This document shows, piece by piece, positions 8,826 through 15,826 of a stretch of DNA of 15,826 nucleotides; the stretch's first letter is position 1, and each line of letters begins with the position of its first letter. The translations under genes and the position numbers were made by a program. The DNA is from Halocaridina rubra (lineage: Eukaryota; Arthropoda; Malacostraca; Decapoda; Atyidae): contig JAXCGZ010016547.1 of NCBI GenBank assembly GCA_037179515.1, forward strand, positions 1-15,826, in the 5' to 3' direction. The notes beneath the pieces were generated by a model. It was not told the DNA's origin, searched no databases, and was given only the letters and a program-made list of their open reading frames with translations.

Positions 8826-10362
8826 TGTGTGATTACCTAATTGTGATTACCTAATTGTGTTTACGGGAAAGAGCCCAAAGCTCGTATCTTCCCGTCTCCT
8901 CATCGGTTCCATTTTATACTTAGTGATACTTATCATACCTGTCCTTAAAACTATGGATTGAGATAGCATTAACTACCTCCTCGCTTAGCCAATTAAAATT
9001 TTCAACTACTCTTATACTGAAAAAGTATTTCCTTACATCCTGCAAAGAAGTTTTCTTACGAAGCTTCACACTATGACCTCTGGTTCTAGAGCCAGCCATA
9101 TCAAAATATCGATCCCTATCCACTCTATCATAACCATGAAGGAATTTAAATACTGTCACCATATCCCCCCTCACTCTTCTAGGTTCCAGTGATGGTAAGT
9201 CTAATTCCCTCAGCCTCTCATCATAACTGATATTGCGTATTTCTGGCACCACTTTCATGGCATGTCTTTGAACTTTTTCAAGCTTAGCTATGTGCTTTTT
9301 CAAGTGCGGATTCCAAAAGGGGACTGCATATTCGAGTTTTGGCCTCACATAGGTTACATAAATATTTCTGAACATTTCCTTGTCCATGTGCCTGAAGGCT
9401 ACCCTTACATTTGATAAGAATGCATATGCTGCCCTTACTATGTCATTTATATGTATTTCTGGAGACAAATCTGCCAGTATGTTTACTCCTAGATCTCTCT
9501 CATTTTCTGTCTCTTGAAGTTGTACTCCAGCCACCGAGTAGTCAAGCTTTGGCCTTCTTGCACTTGTACCCATTCTCATTACCTTACATTTTGAAGTATT
9601 GAATTTCATTAGCCACTTTTCTGACCACTCATGCAGATTATTTAGATCCTCCTGAAGTTCTCTACCATTGTTCTCGTTTTTTACTTTCTTCACAATCTTT
9701 TGCATCATCTGCAAACATATTCATGAATGAATTTACAGACTCTGGTAGGTCATTTACATATACAAGGAACAAAAGTGGCCCTAAAACTGAACCCTGTGGA
9801 ACTCCACTACTAACTCTTCTCCATTCATACACTGAGTGTCTTACTCTAACCCTCTGTTCCCTTCCTTCTAAGTAAGTTTTATCCATTCCAAAACATTTCC
9901 ACCTATTCTAGCCATTGATTGCAGCTTCCTAATAAGTCTCCCATGTGGAACAGTGTCAAACGCTTTCTGGAAGTCTAGAAATATGCAATCTGCCCAGCCC
10001 TCTCTTTCCTGTAAGATTTGGCTTACCTCATCATAAAATTCTAATAAGTTTGTTACTGTTGCTCTACCTTCTCTGAAGCCATGTTGCCTCACTGACAAAA
10101 AGTTGAAGGATTCCAAGTGAAGAGAGATATGTTTCCTTAGTAGTTTCTCCATAACTTTGCAAACTATGCTGGTCAAGGAAACTGGTCTATAGTTCAGAGC
10201 CGTATCCCTCCTTCCCTTTTTGAAGATAGGTATCACATTTGCTTGTTTCCAGCATCTTGGAATCTCCACCGACTCCAGTGACTCCTTAAATATGATACTT
10301 AGTGCCACTGATATTGTGTTTGCGCATTTTTTAAGCACATGAGGAGATATGTCATTAGGACC
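8826..10362 (-). pseudogene. CR1-like LINE copy E, ORF2 3' half with two frameshifts
   Basis: Starts in element orientation at GPNDISPHVLKKCANTISV, immediately after the poly(A) of LINE F, and runs to a complete 3' end. It carries the RT motifs [36 protein letters not shown] and MFADDAK. Two single-base changes break the frame: a T run shortened to four at 9877-9880 (five in C and D), and a T run lengthened to four at 9698-9701 (three in D). The last segment is open to TAA at 8920-8922. The thumb and C-terminal region end KDRYDKYH. It could be a 5'-truncated copy, but because its left-off point coincides with the end of F's poly(A) tail, it may instead be a longer copy split by F, with its 5' half beyond the window. 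Confidence 0.9.
8831..8894 (-). repeat. 3' terminus of copy E: 2 x 14-bp repeat plus hairpin
   Basis: Two perfect GATTACCTAATTGT units at 8831-8844 and 8845-8858, then the hairpin at 8864-8894. CGTGTGT at 8824-8830 separates the repeat from the 5' end of copy D. Confidence 0.92.
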
Positions 10363-10379
10363 TTTTTTTTTTTTTTTTT
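10363..10379 (-). repeat. Poly(A) tail of LINE F
   Basis: Seventeen T residues on the plus strand, immediately followed in element direction by CR1-like copy E at GGTCC. The plus-strand order (E sequence, then T run, then F) is what target-primed reverse transcription into E would leave. Confidence 0.93.
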
Positions 10380-10680
10380 GGATGTTCACCCTTGAGGGTG
10401 AGCGGACCTTCCACTTGTGGCCCGCAGGTGGGGTGAGATTTTCTTCGGAGTGTACGTGGTATTCGCTCTTGCTGGCGAATGGGCTTTCCTGTTGGTGAGG
10501 AGGTGGGGTGAATTCTTGTTATTGGTGATGATCGGACTTTCCTAATTGGCCCGCAGGTGAGATTGTGCCAAACTGTAAAGATAACGGAGAGCATAAATAT
10601 TCAGTTGTGAATTATTAGTTTACATCAAACAACATAAATGAATTCCTGTTTTGGGGGAGAGAGAAAGAGTTATTGCATGG
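10380..10680 (-). other. 3' UTR of LINE F with direct repeat and terminal hairpin
   Basis: About 300 bp after the ORF2 stop. Two imperfect direct copies lie at 10403-10440 and 10533-10564, sharing CGGAC..TTCC and GGCCCGCAGGTG on the plus strand. A perfect hairpin, TCACCC-TTGA-GGGTGA (10386-10401), sits six bases from the poly(A). Such elements may be what the reverse transcriptase recognises, but no function is shown. A 79-codon frame over this stretch is fortuitous and runs into the poly(A). Confidence 0.7.
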
Positions 10681-13600
10681 CTATCTTGGTGGAGGGTATT
10701 GTCTGATAATATTTGATAGACTGTTCATGTGGTTATTTGTTGCTAGTCTGATGATGGAGCTAGCAACCTGAAGGGCATTTGGGTCTTCGCTAGATGTTGC
10801 GGGGGCACCAGTTTTCCGTCGAATCTCTGAAAAAGAATCACATTCCAGGATGTAGTGTAGCAGTGGATGTGGTAAGGCTACCTGGCAAAAGGTGCATTCC
10901 TTGATGATATTCTCTACTATTTGCCAGGTGCACTTGTACCCGAGTCTCAGACGGTACACATTGACCTCAGTGCTTCGTCGAAGGCTCTTCGGCAGGGTGA
11001 TACGCCGAAGATCAGTGGTGGCTTTGTACCACCAGGTGGAGGGGGAGCCAATGTCTGTGCACAGGTTGTGTTTAGTTATTAAGGTATTAAGGAGTGACTT
11101 GGTGGCTTTATTTTTAATCTGTTGCATCCCAGGAGACAGAGATATCTGGATTTCTGCTCTGAGAGTGGCTTGTTTGGCAGCTTGATCGGCTTCCTCATTT
11201 CCCTTGATGCCGACGTGGCTGGGAATCCAGGCAAGAGTGATGGCTTTTCCAAGGCTGATTATCCTGTGGTAGTGGCTGAGGATGGTCGTGATGATGCGAA
11301 TATTGTCTCTGAGGAGTGGCTTCTTGATGGCCTGTAAGGCGCCTTTAGAATCAGAGAGAATAAGGGCATGGTCAGCTTCTTGCTGGATGAAGCAGTCAAG
11401 GGCGTTGGCTATGGCCACAAGCTCAGTCTGGAGCGATGAGCAGGAGTTTGACAGTCTCCAGGATAGGACGTGGTTTCCAGTGATGAAGGCGGCGGCTGAG
11501 GCTCCAGTATCTTGGTTTACTGAGCCGTCAGTGTAGTAGACTTGAGAGTTTGGCCTGCTCCAGCTCTGTATTTTGTCCTTATATATGTTTTTAAGGACAA
11601 GCGGATTTACCAAGCTTTTGGGGTTGTCAGGGAGCTCGATCTTTATATCGAGTGGTTGGTCATTCCATGGGGGTGGGCATCTGTATTCAGGAAGCGGTGT
11701 GTCTTGTATCTTGGCTAGGATGCTCTCCCTGACTGGCAGTGCTTGCAGGCTAGCGCAGACCTTGGCTGCCCAGGTTCTAGGATGGTGGTTGGGCTGGCGA
11801 TTGAGGGCTAGATGGAGATTTGTGCCAGCTAGGCATTTATGTTGGGCAGTGGTGGTTTTGGCCACAAGGAGGGTCAGTCTTTGCTGAGCCCTGAGTTTGA
11901 GTGGAATGAGTCCCGATTCCATCTGGAGGTTTTCTCTCTTGGTCCACATGGGGGCTCCTAGCATGGTACGTGTGGCGTTGTTTTGAATTACTTCTATTTT
12001 GTCCCACTGTCGGTCTTTTAGTAGCCAGAGTGTGGGACAAGCATAGTCAATGAGGCTGCGTATAGCTTGTACATAGAGGGTTCTGAGGACATTAAATGAT
12101 GCACCATCGTAGAGGCCCGACTTCCGACGAAGGATCGCTTGTCGCTGGCTGCACCTGTCGCGCAAGTATTGAATTTCTGGTCCAAAGGTTAGTCCTTGGT
12201 CGATGATTACACCCAGGTATTGGTGTTTGGTAACCCAGTCCACAGGTTCATTACCTATGACCAGATTAGTGTCTGGTCTCCACTGGTGGATGGGTAGGGC
12301 CTTGGTTTTGCGGGCATTGATTCTTACTCCAAGGGAGATGGAGGCTTGGTGAATCTTGGTGAGGCAGCGCTGTGTCTTGTTAGAGTTTCTGTGTCCTATT
12401 GTGACAAGGGCAAAGTCGTCCGCATAGTTGAAGAGTTTGGCTCCATGCGGTAGTGCGATGTGCATGAGTTTTTCCATGAGACAATTAAATAGGAAGGGGC
12501 TAAGGATTCCACCTTGGGGGGTCCCATTTTCGTGGTTTTTGTAGGTGGAGTAGTGCCCATCTACTTTGACTCGTGCACTACGATTTTGTAGACTCTGCTT
12601 GATCCACAAGAGAAGGTTACCTTTGATCTGCTTGGATACGAGAGCAGAGAGTATTGCCGGCACATTGGCTAGTTCAATGGCCTTCTCTAGGTCTAGAAAA
12701 ACGATGTAACCACGGCTGTTGTTGAGAAATGATAGCATGGAGGCTATGCATTCTGAGGTGCCTAAGCCAGGCTGGTAGGCAAACATGTTTACTGGGAAGG
12801 GTGGGCATTTCCAGCGGACTCTGTTAAGTACCATCTTTTCTGCCGTCTTGCTCAGGCAGCTTAGGAGGGAGATGGGGCGAGGGTTGTCAGGGTCCTGTGG
12901 TTTTGGGATGGGCTGAATGTCTGCTCTGTTCCATGAGGCTGGTCTGATTCTTCGTGTGTATGTCAAATTGATCAGAGAGAGTAGAGCAAGCTCCCCTTGG
13001 GGCCCCATTTTTTGGATCATTGTGTATGTTATTCTGTCGGCATCTGGGGCTGTGTTCTTAGAGCTTTTGCTTACTCTTAGTAGCTCAGTCAGGGAGAATG
13101 GAGCATCTGTTTCATCTTCAGTGTTGATGGCCTCTTCTATTTCTTCCCATCTTGCAGTGGTGAGGTCCTGGAGTGTTGCTCTGGTGGTGATGGGGAGCTG
13201 GTTAGAGCTTGCTCTATCCGCGAATTTGATGGCGAGTTCTTCTGCTGCCCTGCTAGGATCCCTGTGGGGGGTGATTTTAGGAGGTTTTCCTTTAGCAAAG
13301 GAGTTGATGCTCCTCCACATCTGGCCCACAGAGGTGTGAGCATCTAGGTTGGAACACCACTCTAGCCATTTATTCCTCTTGATGTTGCGAGTCTCTTCAT
13401 GGACATGTTGTTTGACTGCCTGGAGAGTGCGGTAGGAGTCTTCAGTGCGACGTTTCCTGTGCATTTTCCGAATGACGTTGAGCCGGTGGTTGAGTTCTTT
13501 AACTCTGTCACAGTAATACCATCTGTCCCGATGAGTGGTGTGTTGTGGTTTGCAGAGGGGTATGGAGGAGTTTGCTGCAGCTTGCAGGGTATTGACTAGC

Positions 13601-14382
13601 TCGGTCTCTGCTTGGTCGATGTCTTCAGATGGTACGTAGGCTGAAAACCAATTGCTGAGGTGCTCCTGGAATCGGCCCCAGTCGGCCTTCTTGAAATTCC
13701 ATCGAGGGGGAGGAGCAGGGATTTGGAAGATTTCAGGAATTGGCAGTGTGAGATGGATCCCATAGTGGTCGCTTGTGACCAGGGGATGAACTCTCCATGT
13801 GGCGTCTTGCTTTAGGGAATTGGAGACAAAGGTGAGGTCCAGTATTCCACCTCTGTCGTGTGTTGGCTCATGATCGTTGAGCAGGGAGACATCTTCTTGG
13901 TCATTCAGCAGGCTCATGATGTGTCTGCCTGCAGCACAGGGGCGCTCATACCTGAATCTTGGGTGGTGCGCGTTGAAGTCGCCTCCTATTACCAAGTCAC
14001 GATGACTGGTTAGCCCGAAGAGGGTAGTCAGGTCTAAGCTACCTTTCCGTGGTCTGTAAATGTTGTACAGGTCTATGCAGCTGCCTTGAAGTTGGATGTT
14101 AACAGCGAGGACGTCGACATCTTCGCCACAGTAGACCGGTCGGGTTATTTCCTTTGCTAATAGGTTTTTCCTGATGAAGGTGGCGCTGCCTCTGTTCTCC
14201 CCTGGAGACCAGTGCTGGTAGAATCCACTGTATCCTGAGATTTTTGGAGGGTGTTGCTCTGTGCACAGGGTTTCTTGAACCATGATGACATCAATGTTGT
14301 CAGTCTTGGCTATGCCTTCAAGATGTTGTACCTTGTGTCTGAGACCCTGGGCGTTCCAGTGTAGGATCCCGAGATTAGACAT
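10681..14382 (-). CDS. ORF2 of LINE F: endonuclease, reverse transcriptase and RNase H
   Basis: An intact 1233-residue frame from the ATG at 14382, chosen because the endonuclease fold starts there (MSNLGILHWNAQGLRHK); the frame is open further upstream only as a shadow of ORF1. Endonuclease residues 1-235: WNAQGL, VQETL (E37), IGGDFNAHH (D135), SDHYGIH (206). Reverse transcriptase about 445-740: DIQPIPKP, RPISLLSCLSKTAEKM, VFLDLEKAIE (D564), GTPQGGILSPFLF, NYADDFAL (653-656). RNase H about 948-1075: YYTDGS (D952), LQTELVAI (E987), ILSDSKGA (D1011), WIPSHVGIKGNEEAD (H1056, D1066), with all catalytic residues present. The C-terminal CTFC...HPLLHYILEC is a Cys/His motif usual after RNase H. One oddity is I569, where motif A normally has Phe, the nucleotide steric gate. 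The stop is TAG at 10681-10683. Confidence 0.93.
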   Translation of the reverse strand: MSNLGILHWNAQGLRHKVQHLEGIAKTDNIDVIMVQETLCTEQHPPKISGYSGFYQHWSPGENRGSATFIRKNLLAKEITRPVYCGEDVDVLAVNIQLQGSCIDLYNIYRPRKGSLDLTTLFGLTSHRDLVIGGDFNAHHPRFRYERPCAAGRHIMSLLNDQEDVSLLNDHEPTHDRGGILDLTFVSNSLKQDATWRVHPLVTSDHYGIHLTLPIPEIFQIPAPPPRWNFKKADWGRFQEHLSNWFSAYVPSEDIDQAETELVNTLQAAANSSIPLCKPQHTTHRDRWYYCDRVKELNHRLNVIRKMHRKRRTEDSYRTLQAVKQHVHEETRNIKRNKWLEWCSNLDAHTSVGQMWRSINSFAKGKPPKITPHRDPSRAAEELAIKFADRASSNQLPITTRATLQDLTTARWEEIEEAINTEDETDAPFSLTELLRVSKSSKNTAPDADRITYTMIQKMGPQGELALLSLINLTYTRRIRPASWNRADIQPIPKPQDPDNPRPISLLSCLSKTAEKMVLNRVRWKCPPFPVNMFAYQPGLGTSECIASMLSFLNNSRGYIVFLDLEKAIELANVPAILSALVSKQIKGNLLLWIKQSLQNRSARVKVDGHYSTYKNHENGTPQGGILSPFLFNCLMEKLMHIALPHGAKLFNYADDFALVTIGHRNSNKTQRCLTKIHQASISLGVRINARKTKALPIHQWRPDTNLVIGNEPVDWVTKHQYLGVIIDQGLTFGPEIQYLRDRCSQRQAILRRKSGLYDGASFNVLRTLYVQAIRSLIDYACPTLWLLKDRQWDKIEVIQNNATRTMLGAPMWTKRENLQMESGLIPLKLRAQQRLTLLVAKTTTAQHKCLAGTNLHLALNRQPNHHPRTWAAKVCASLQALPVRESILAKIQDTPLPEYRCPPPWNDQPLDIKIELPDNPKSLVNPLVLKNIYKDKIQSWSRPNSQVYYTDGSVNQDTGASAAAFITGNHVLSWRLSNSCSSLQTELVAIANALDCFIQQEADHALILSDSKGALQAIKKPLLRDNIRIITTILSHYHRIISLGKAITLAWIPSHVGIKGNEEADQAAKQATLRAEIQISLSPGMQQIKNKATKSLLNTLITKHNLCTDIGSPSTWWYKATTDLRRITLPKSLRRSTEVNVYRLRLGYKCTWQIVENIIKECTFCQVALPHPLLHYILECDSFSEIRRKTGAPATSSEDPNALQVASSIIRLATNNHMNSLSNIIRQYPPPR
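14375..14382 (-). promoter_or_regulatory. ORF1 stop / ORF2 start overlap ATGTCTAA
   Basis: On the minus strand ORF1 ends GAT GTC TAA while ORF2 begins ATG TCT AAT, an eight-base overlap. Short stop/start overlaps drive ORF2 translation by termination-reinitiation in some insect LINEs (described for SART1). By analogy this may be the translational coupling site. It also supports choosing the ATG at 14382 as the ORF2 start. Confidence 0.6.
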
Positions 14383-15826
14383 CTTGATGATTTGAGGAGG
14401 TGGAGGTGGTAGGAGTGGTGGGTTGTTGAGGCTGCTGGTGGGTTCTGGAGACGAGGGCGTTGGCGACAACGGAGTGGGCTACTTCGACGACTTGATTGTA
14501 GGCATCTTGGGTGGTGGCTCTGGTATCGAGGAGTCGGACGGCTGCCTGTACGGCTTGAATGAGAAGGTTGGTGAGCTCGTTTACTGTGAAGAGGGTTTGC
14601 TGTTTGGAAGAGGAGGCAGAGGAAGGTGTCTGGATAGGCTGTTTAGGTATGGGGGTGTGGGAGTTTAGTCTAGGGTCCCGGGACCTAGTGTGGTGAGTGG
14701 GTGTGTGTGTGGTCTGAGTGTTCTGGGTGTTACGTGTGACTGCATTGTGTGTTTGGGTGTTGCGTGGGGTGGAGGTGTTGGTGTGAGTGTTGCGTGTGGG
14801 GTTGATGGGAGTGTGAGTGTTGTTTGGGGGGATGGTAGGAGTGTGAGTGTTGTGTGATGGGGTGGATGGAGTTGGTGTGGGGGTGGGAGCTGTAGGAGGT
14901 GTGATCTGTGTGTTAGGAGCTGGGTTGGTGTAGTGTGGTGGGTTTTGGTTGGGGAGGTTAGGTGTGAGTGGGGCAGGAGGGGGCATTTGCCAAGGATTGG
15001 AGGTGGGGGGAGGAGCTGGGGTGAAGTTGGGGGTGGTGTGATTGGTGACAGGGGCAGAAGGAGGGGTTCTTTGAGGAATCCTCTTCAGCCTTTCTGAGCA
15101 GCGGTTGTTCCATGCGTGATGGTTCCCTTTGCAGTTCGGGCACTTGGCAACTGTTGCTTCTTTTGCCTTGAATTTTGTAAGGCAGCGGTCGGTGGAGTGT
15201 TTCCCACTGCAAATTCCACATCTCTCTGGGAAATGGCAAGTATTCCTGTGGTGCCCAAATCTTTGGCACCGGAAACATCTTAGGGGTTCTGGGGTGTACT
15301 CTCTTATGTAGAACTTGCCCCAGATGCCGAGGTTTACTTGTGAAGGGGGTGGACCACAGATGTGGACCAGAACCTGCTTTGATGGAACGGTTTGGCCCTC
15401 TATTTTGGAGGAGCAACGTGAGGCAGCCGTAATGTACGTTTGCTTGGTCAGAAGGTCAACTGTCCAAGCAACAGGGAAGCCAATGACTATGTATTTTCTT
15501 ATTTTTAGTGCAGGGTTCAACTCTATCAAGTGTGGTGAGCCTAGGCTGCGGATCTTCTTTGCGGCTTCTGCTGAGGCTGGGTGGATAATGAAGTCACCTT
15601 GTATGTTAGGCTTTATTTTGCAGCCATGCTCGGTGAGTTGGTCTTCCAACTCTCTGATGAGGTCATATGCCTCTTTCATGGAAGGAGCCTCAACTTTGAA
15701 CTTGGAAATGGGCTCTCTATCAGACTTCGGGGCTGGGGGGGGAACTGGGGCAGCAGCACTCTCATGGCTACTGTTAGAGGCTGTCCTTGCCCTCTTCTTT
15801 CCCACAACCGTCCACCCCTCTTGAGG
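14375..15826 (-). CDS. ORF1 (Gag-like) of LINE F, N-terminus outside the window
   Basis: The frame is open to the window edge (SRGWTVVGKKRARTAS), so the start lies beyond it; a GTG at 15803-15805 is not a credible start. At least 483 residues are visible. Numbered from that GTG, residues about 30-175 hold a conserved Gag-like region (FKVEAPSMKEAYDLIREL, KYIVIGFPVAWTVDLL, WGKFYIREYTPEPLRCFRC). Three zinc knuckles follow: C177-x2-C180-x4-H185-x4-C190, C196-x2-C199-x3-H203-x4-C208, and C222-x2-C225-x3-H229-x6-C236. Residues 245-375 are Pro/Thr/Asn-rich low complexity with a ten-residue tandem repeat. A helical segment (LFTVNELTNLLIQAVQAAVR) and a Gln/Thr/Ser tail close the protein. It probably binds the element RNA and assembles the particle. 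The knuckle arrangement is like that of I/Jockey/R1-type Gag proteins. The stop TAA overlaps the ORF2 start. Confidence 0.9.
   Translation of the reverse strand, partial: PQEGWTVVGKKRARTASNSSHESAAAPVPPPAPKSDREPISKFKVEAPSMKEAYDLIRELEDQLTEHGCKIKPNIQGDFIIHPASAEAAKKIRSLGSPHLIELNPALKIRKYIVIGFPVAWTVDLLTKQTYITAASRCSSKIEGQTVPSKQVLVHICGPPPSQVNLGIWGKFYIREYTPEPLRCFRCQRFGHHRNTCHFPERCGICSGKHSTDRCLTKFKAKEATVAKCPNCKGNHHAWNNRCSERLKRIPQRTPPSAPVTNHTTPNFTPAPPPTSNPWQMPPPAPLTPNLPNQNPPHYTNPAPNTQITPPTAPTPTPTPSTPSHNTHTPTIPPNNTHTPINPTRNTHTNTSTPRNTQTHNAVTRNTQNTQTTHTPTHHTRSRDPRLNSHTPIPKQPIQTPSSASSSKQQTLFTVNELTNLLIQAVQAAVRLLDTRATTQDAYNQVVEVAHSVVANALVSRTHQQPQQPTTPTTSTSSNHQDV
14702..14851 (-). repeat. 30-bp coding minisatellite in ORF1 of LINE F
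   Basis: About five degenerate 30-bp units encode ten-residue repeats built on NTHTP or NTQT (NTHTPTIPPN, NTHTPINPTR, NTHTNTSTPR, NTQTHNAVTR, then NTQNTQTTHT). On the plus strand this appears as a GTGTGAGTGTTG-rich tract. The unit is a multiple of three, so copy-number change keeps the frame. Confidence 0.75.

Larger units (their letters stand above)
10363..15826 (-). mobile_element. LINE F: I/Jockey-type non-LTR retrotransposon with RNase H, runs off the right edge
   Basis: At least 5.46 kb: a Gag-like ORF1 with zinc knuckles, an ORF2 with endonuclease, reverse transcriptase and RNase H, a 3' UTR of about 300 bp, and a 17-base poly(A) tail (T run at 10363-10379). Both frames are free of stops and frameshifts within the window, so this is the youngest-looking element here. 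RNase H after RT plus a CCHC ORF1 places it in the I/Jockey-type superfamily; I cannot fix the clade by eye. The 5' UTR and the first ORF1 codons lie outside the window. The G+C-richer coding sequence contrasts with the AT-rich CR1-like array. Confidence 0.92.

Noticed and set aside
2247..8858. Telomere-associated element, because each 14-bp unit contains TTAGG on the minus strand, the arthropod telomere repeat
   Set aside because: A five-base match inside a 14-bp unit is expected by chance, and no (TTAGG)n run is present. A subtelomeric location remains possible but unsupported.
9868..10389. Frame beginning with Lys-rich residues joined to reverse transcriptase
   Set aside because: The lysines are the poly(A) tail of LINE F read through into copy E, not an evolved fusion.
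10355..10594. 79-residue minus-strand frame in F's 3' UTR
   Set aside because: It lies wholly in the 3' UTR, runs into poly(A), and has no recognisable domain.
11122..13599. Several plus-strand frames of 60-140 residues opposite ORF2 of LINE F
   Set aside because: Antisense shadows of a long, G+C-richer coding region; none carries a domain.

Overview
This window is eukaryotic repeat DNA, almost certainly from an arthropod. I infer a decapod crustacean such as a crayfish, lobster or shrimp, from the long (TA)n arrays and the retrotransposon types, but nothing seen names a species. I found no host protein gene. Nearly everything from about 537 to the right edge is non-LTR retrotransposon (LINE) sequence on the minus strand, plus one tRNA-derived SINE on the plus strand between (TA)n microsatellites. 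I use letters for the elements: G, A, A', B, C, D, E, F from left to right.

Layout. 1-536: AT-rich sequence with no recognisable gene. 537-1264: decayed 3' part of a LINE with an RNase H domain (G). 1271-1733: (TA)n, a SINE with Pol III A and B boxes, and a second (TA)n. 1734-10362: six same-orientation copies of one CR1-like LINE family packed head to tail. In transcription order they are E, D, C, B, A' and A. Each of the four copies that follow D is 5'-truncated at a different point, and every internal junction falls directly at the short 3'-terminal repeat of the preceding copy. D is the only near-full-length copy, with ORF1 (coiled coil plus RNA-binding region) and ORF2 (endonuclease plus reverse transcriptase). 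10363-15826: a different LINE (F) of the RNase H-bearing I/Jockey-type group. It has a poly(A) tail, an intact ORF2 and an intact but edge-clipped ORF1 with three zinc knuckles. Its tail meets E exactly where E's sequence breaks off, so F probably inserted into E.

How the parts work. In each autonomous LINE, ORF1 packages the element RNA. ORF2 nicks the target, copies the RNA into DNA and, in F, may remove RNA with its RNase H. The two families appear to couple ORF1 and ORF2 translation differently. F has an ATGTCTAA stop/start overlap, suggesting termination-reinitiation. D has a 91-nt overlap with no ATG in the ORF2 frame but a canonical -1 slippery heptamer, suggesting programmed frameshifting.

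The most interesting observations are the self-targeted CR1-like array with a conserved bipartite 3' hairpin in every surviving 3' end, the candidate frameshift signal in D, and the apparently intact F element, whose reverse transcriptase carries isoleucine at the usual steric-gate phenylalanine. All family assignments are from motif recognition by eye; no database was searched.
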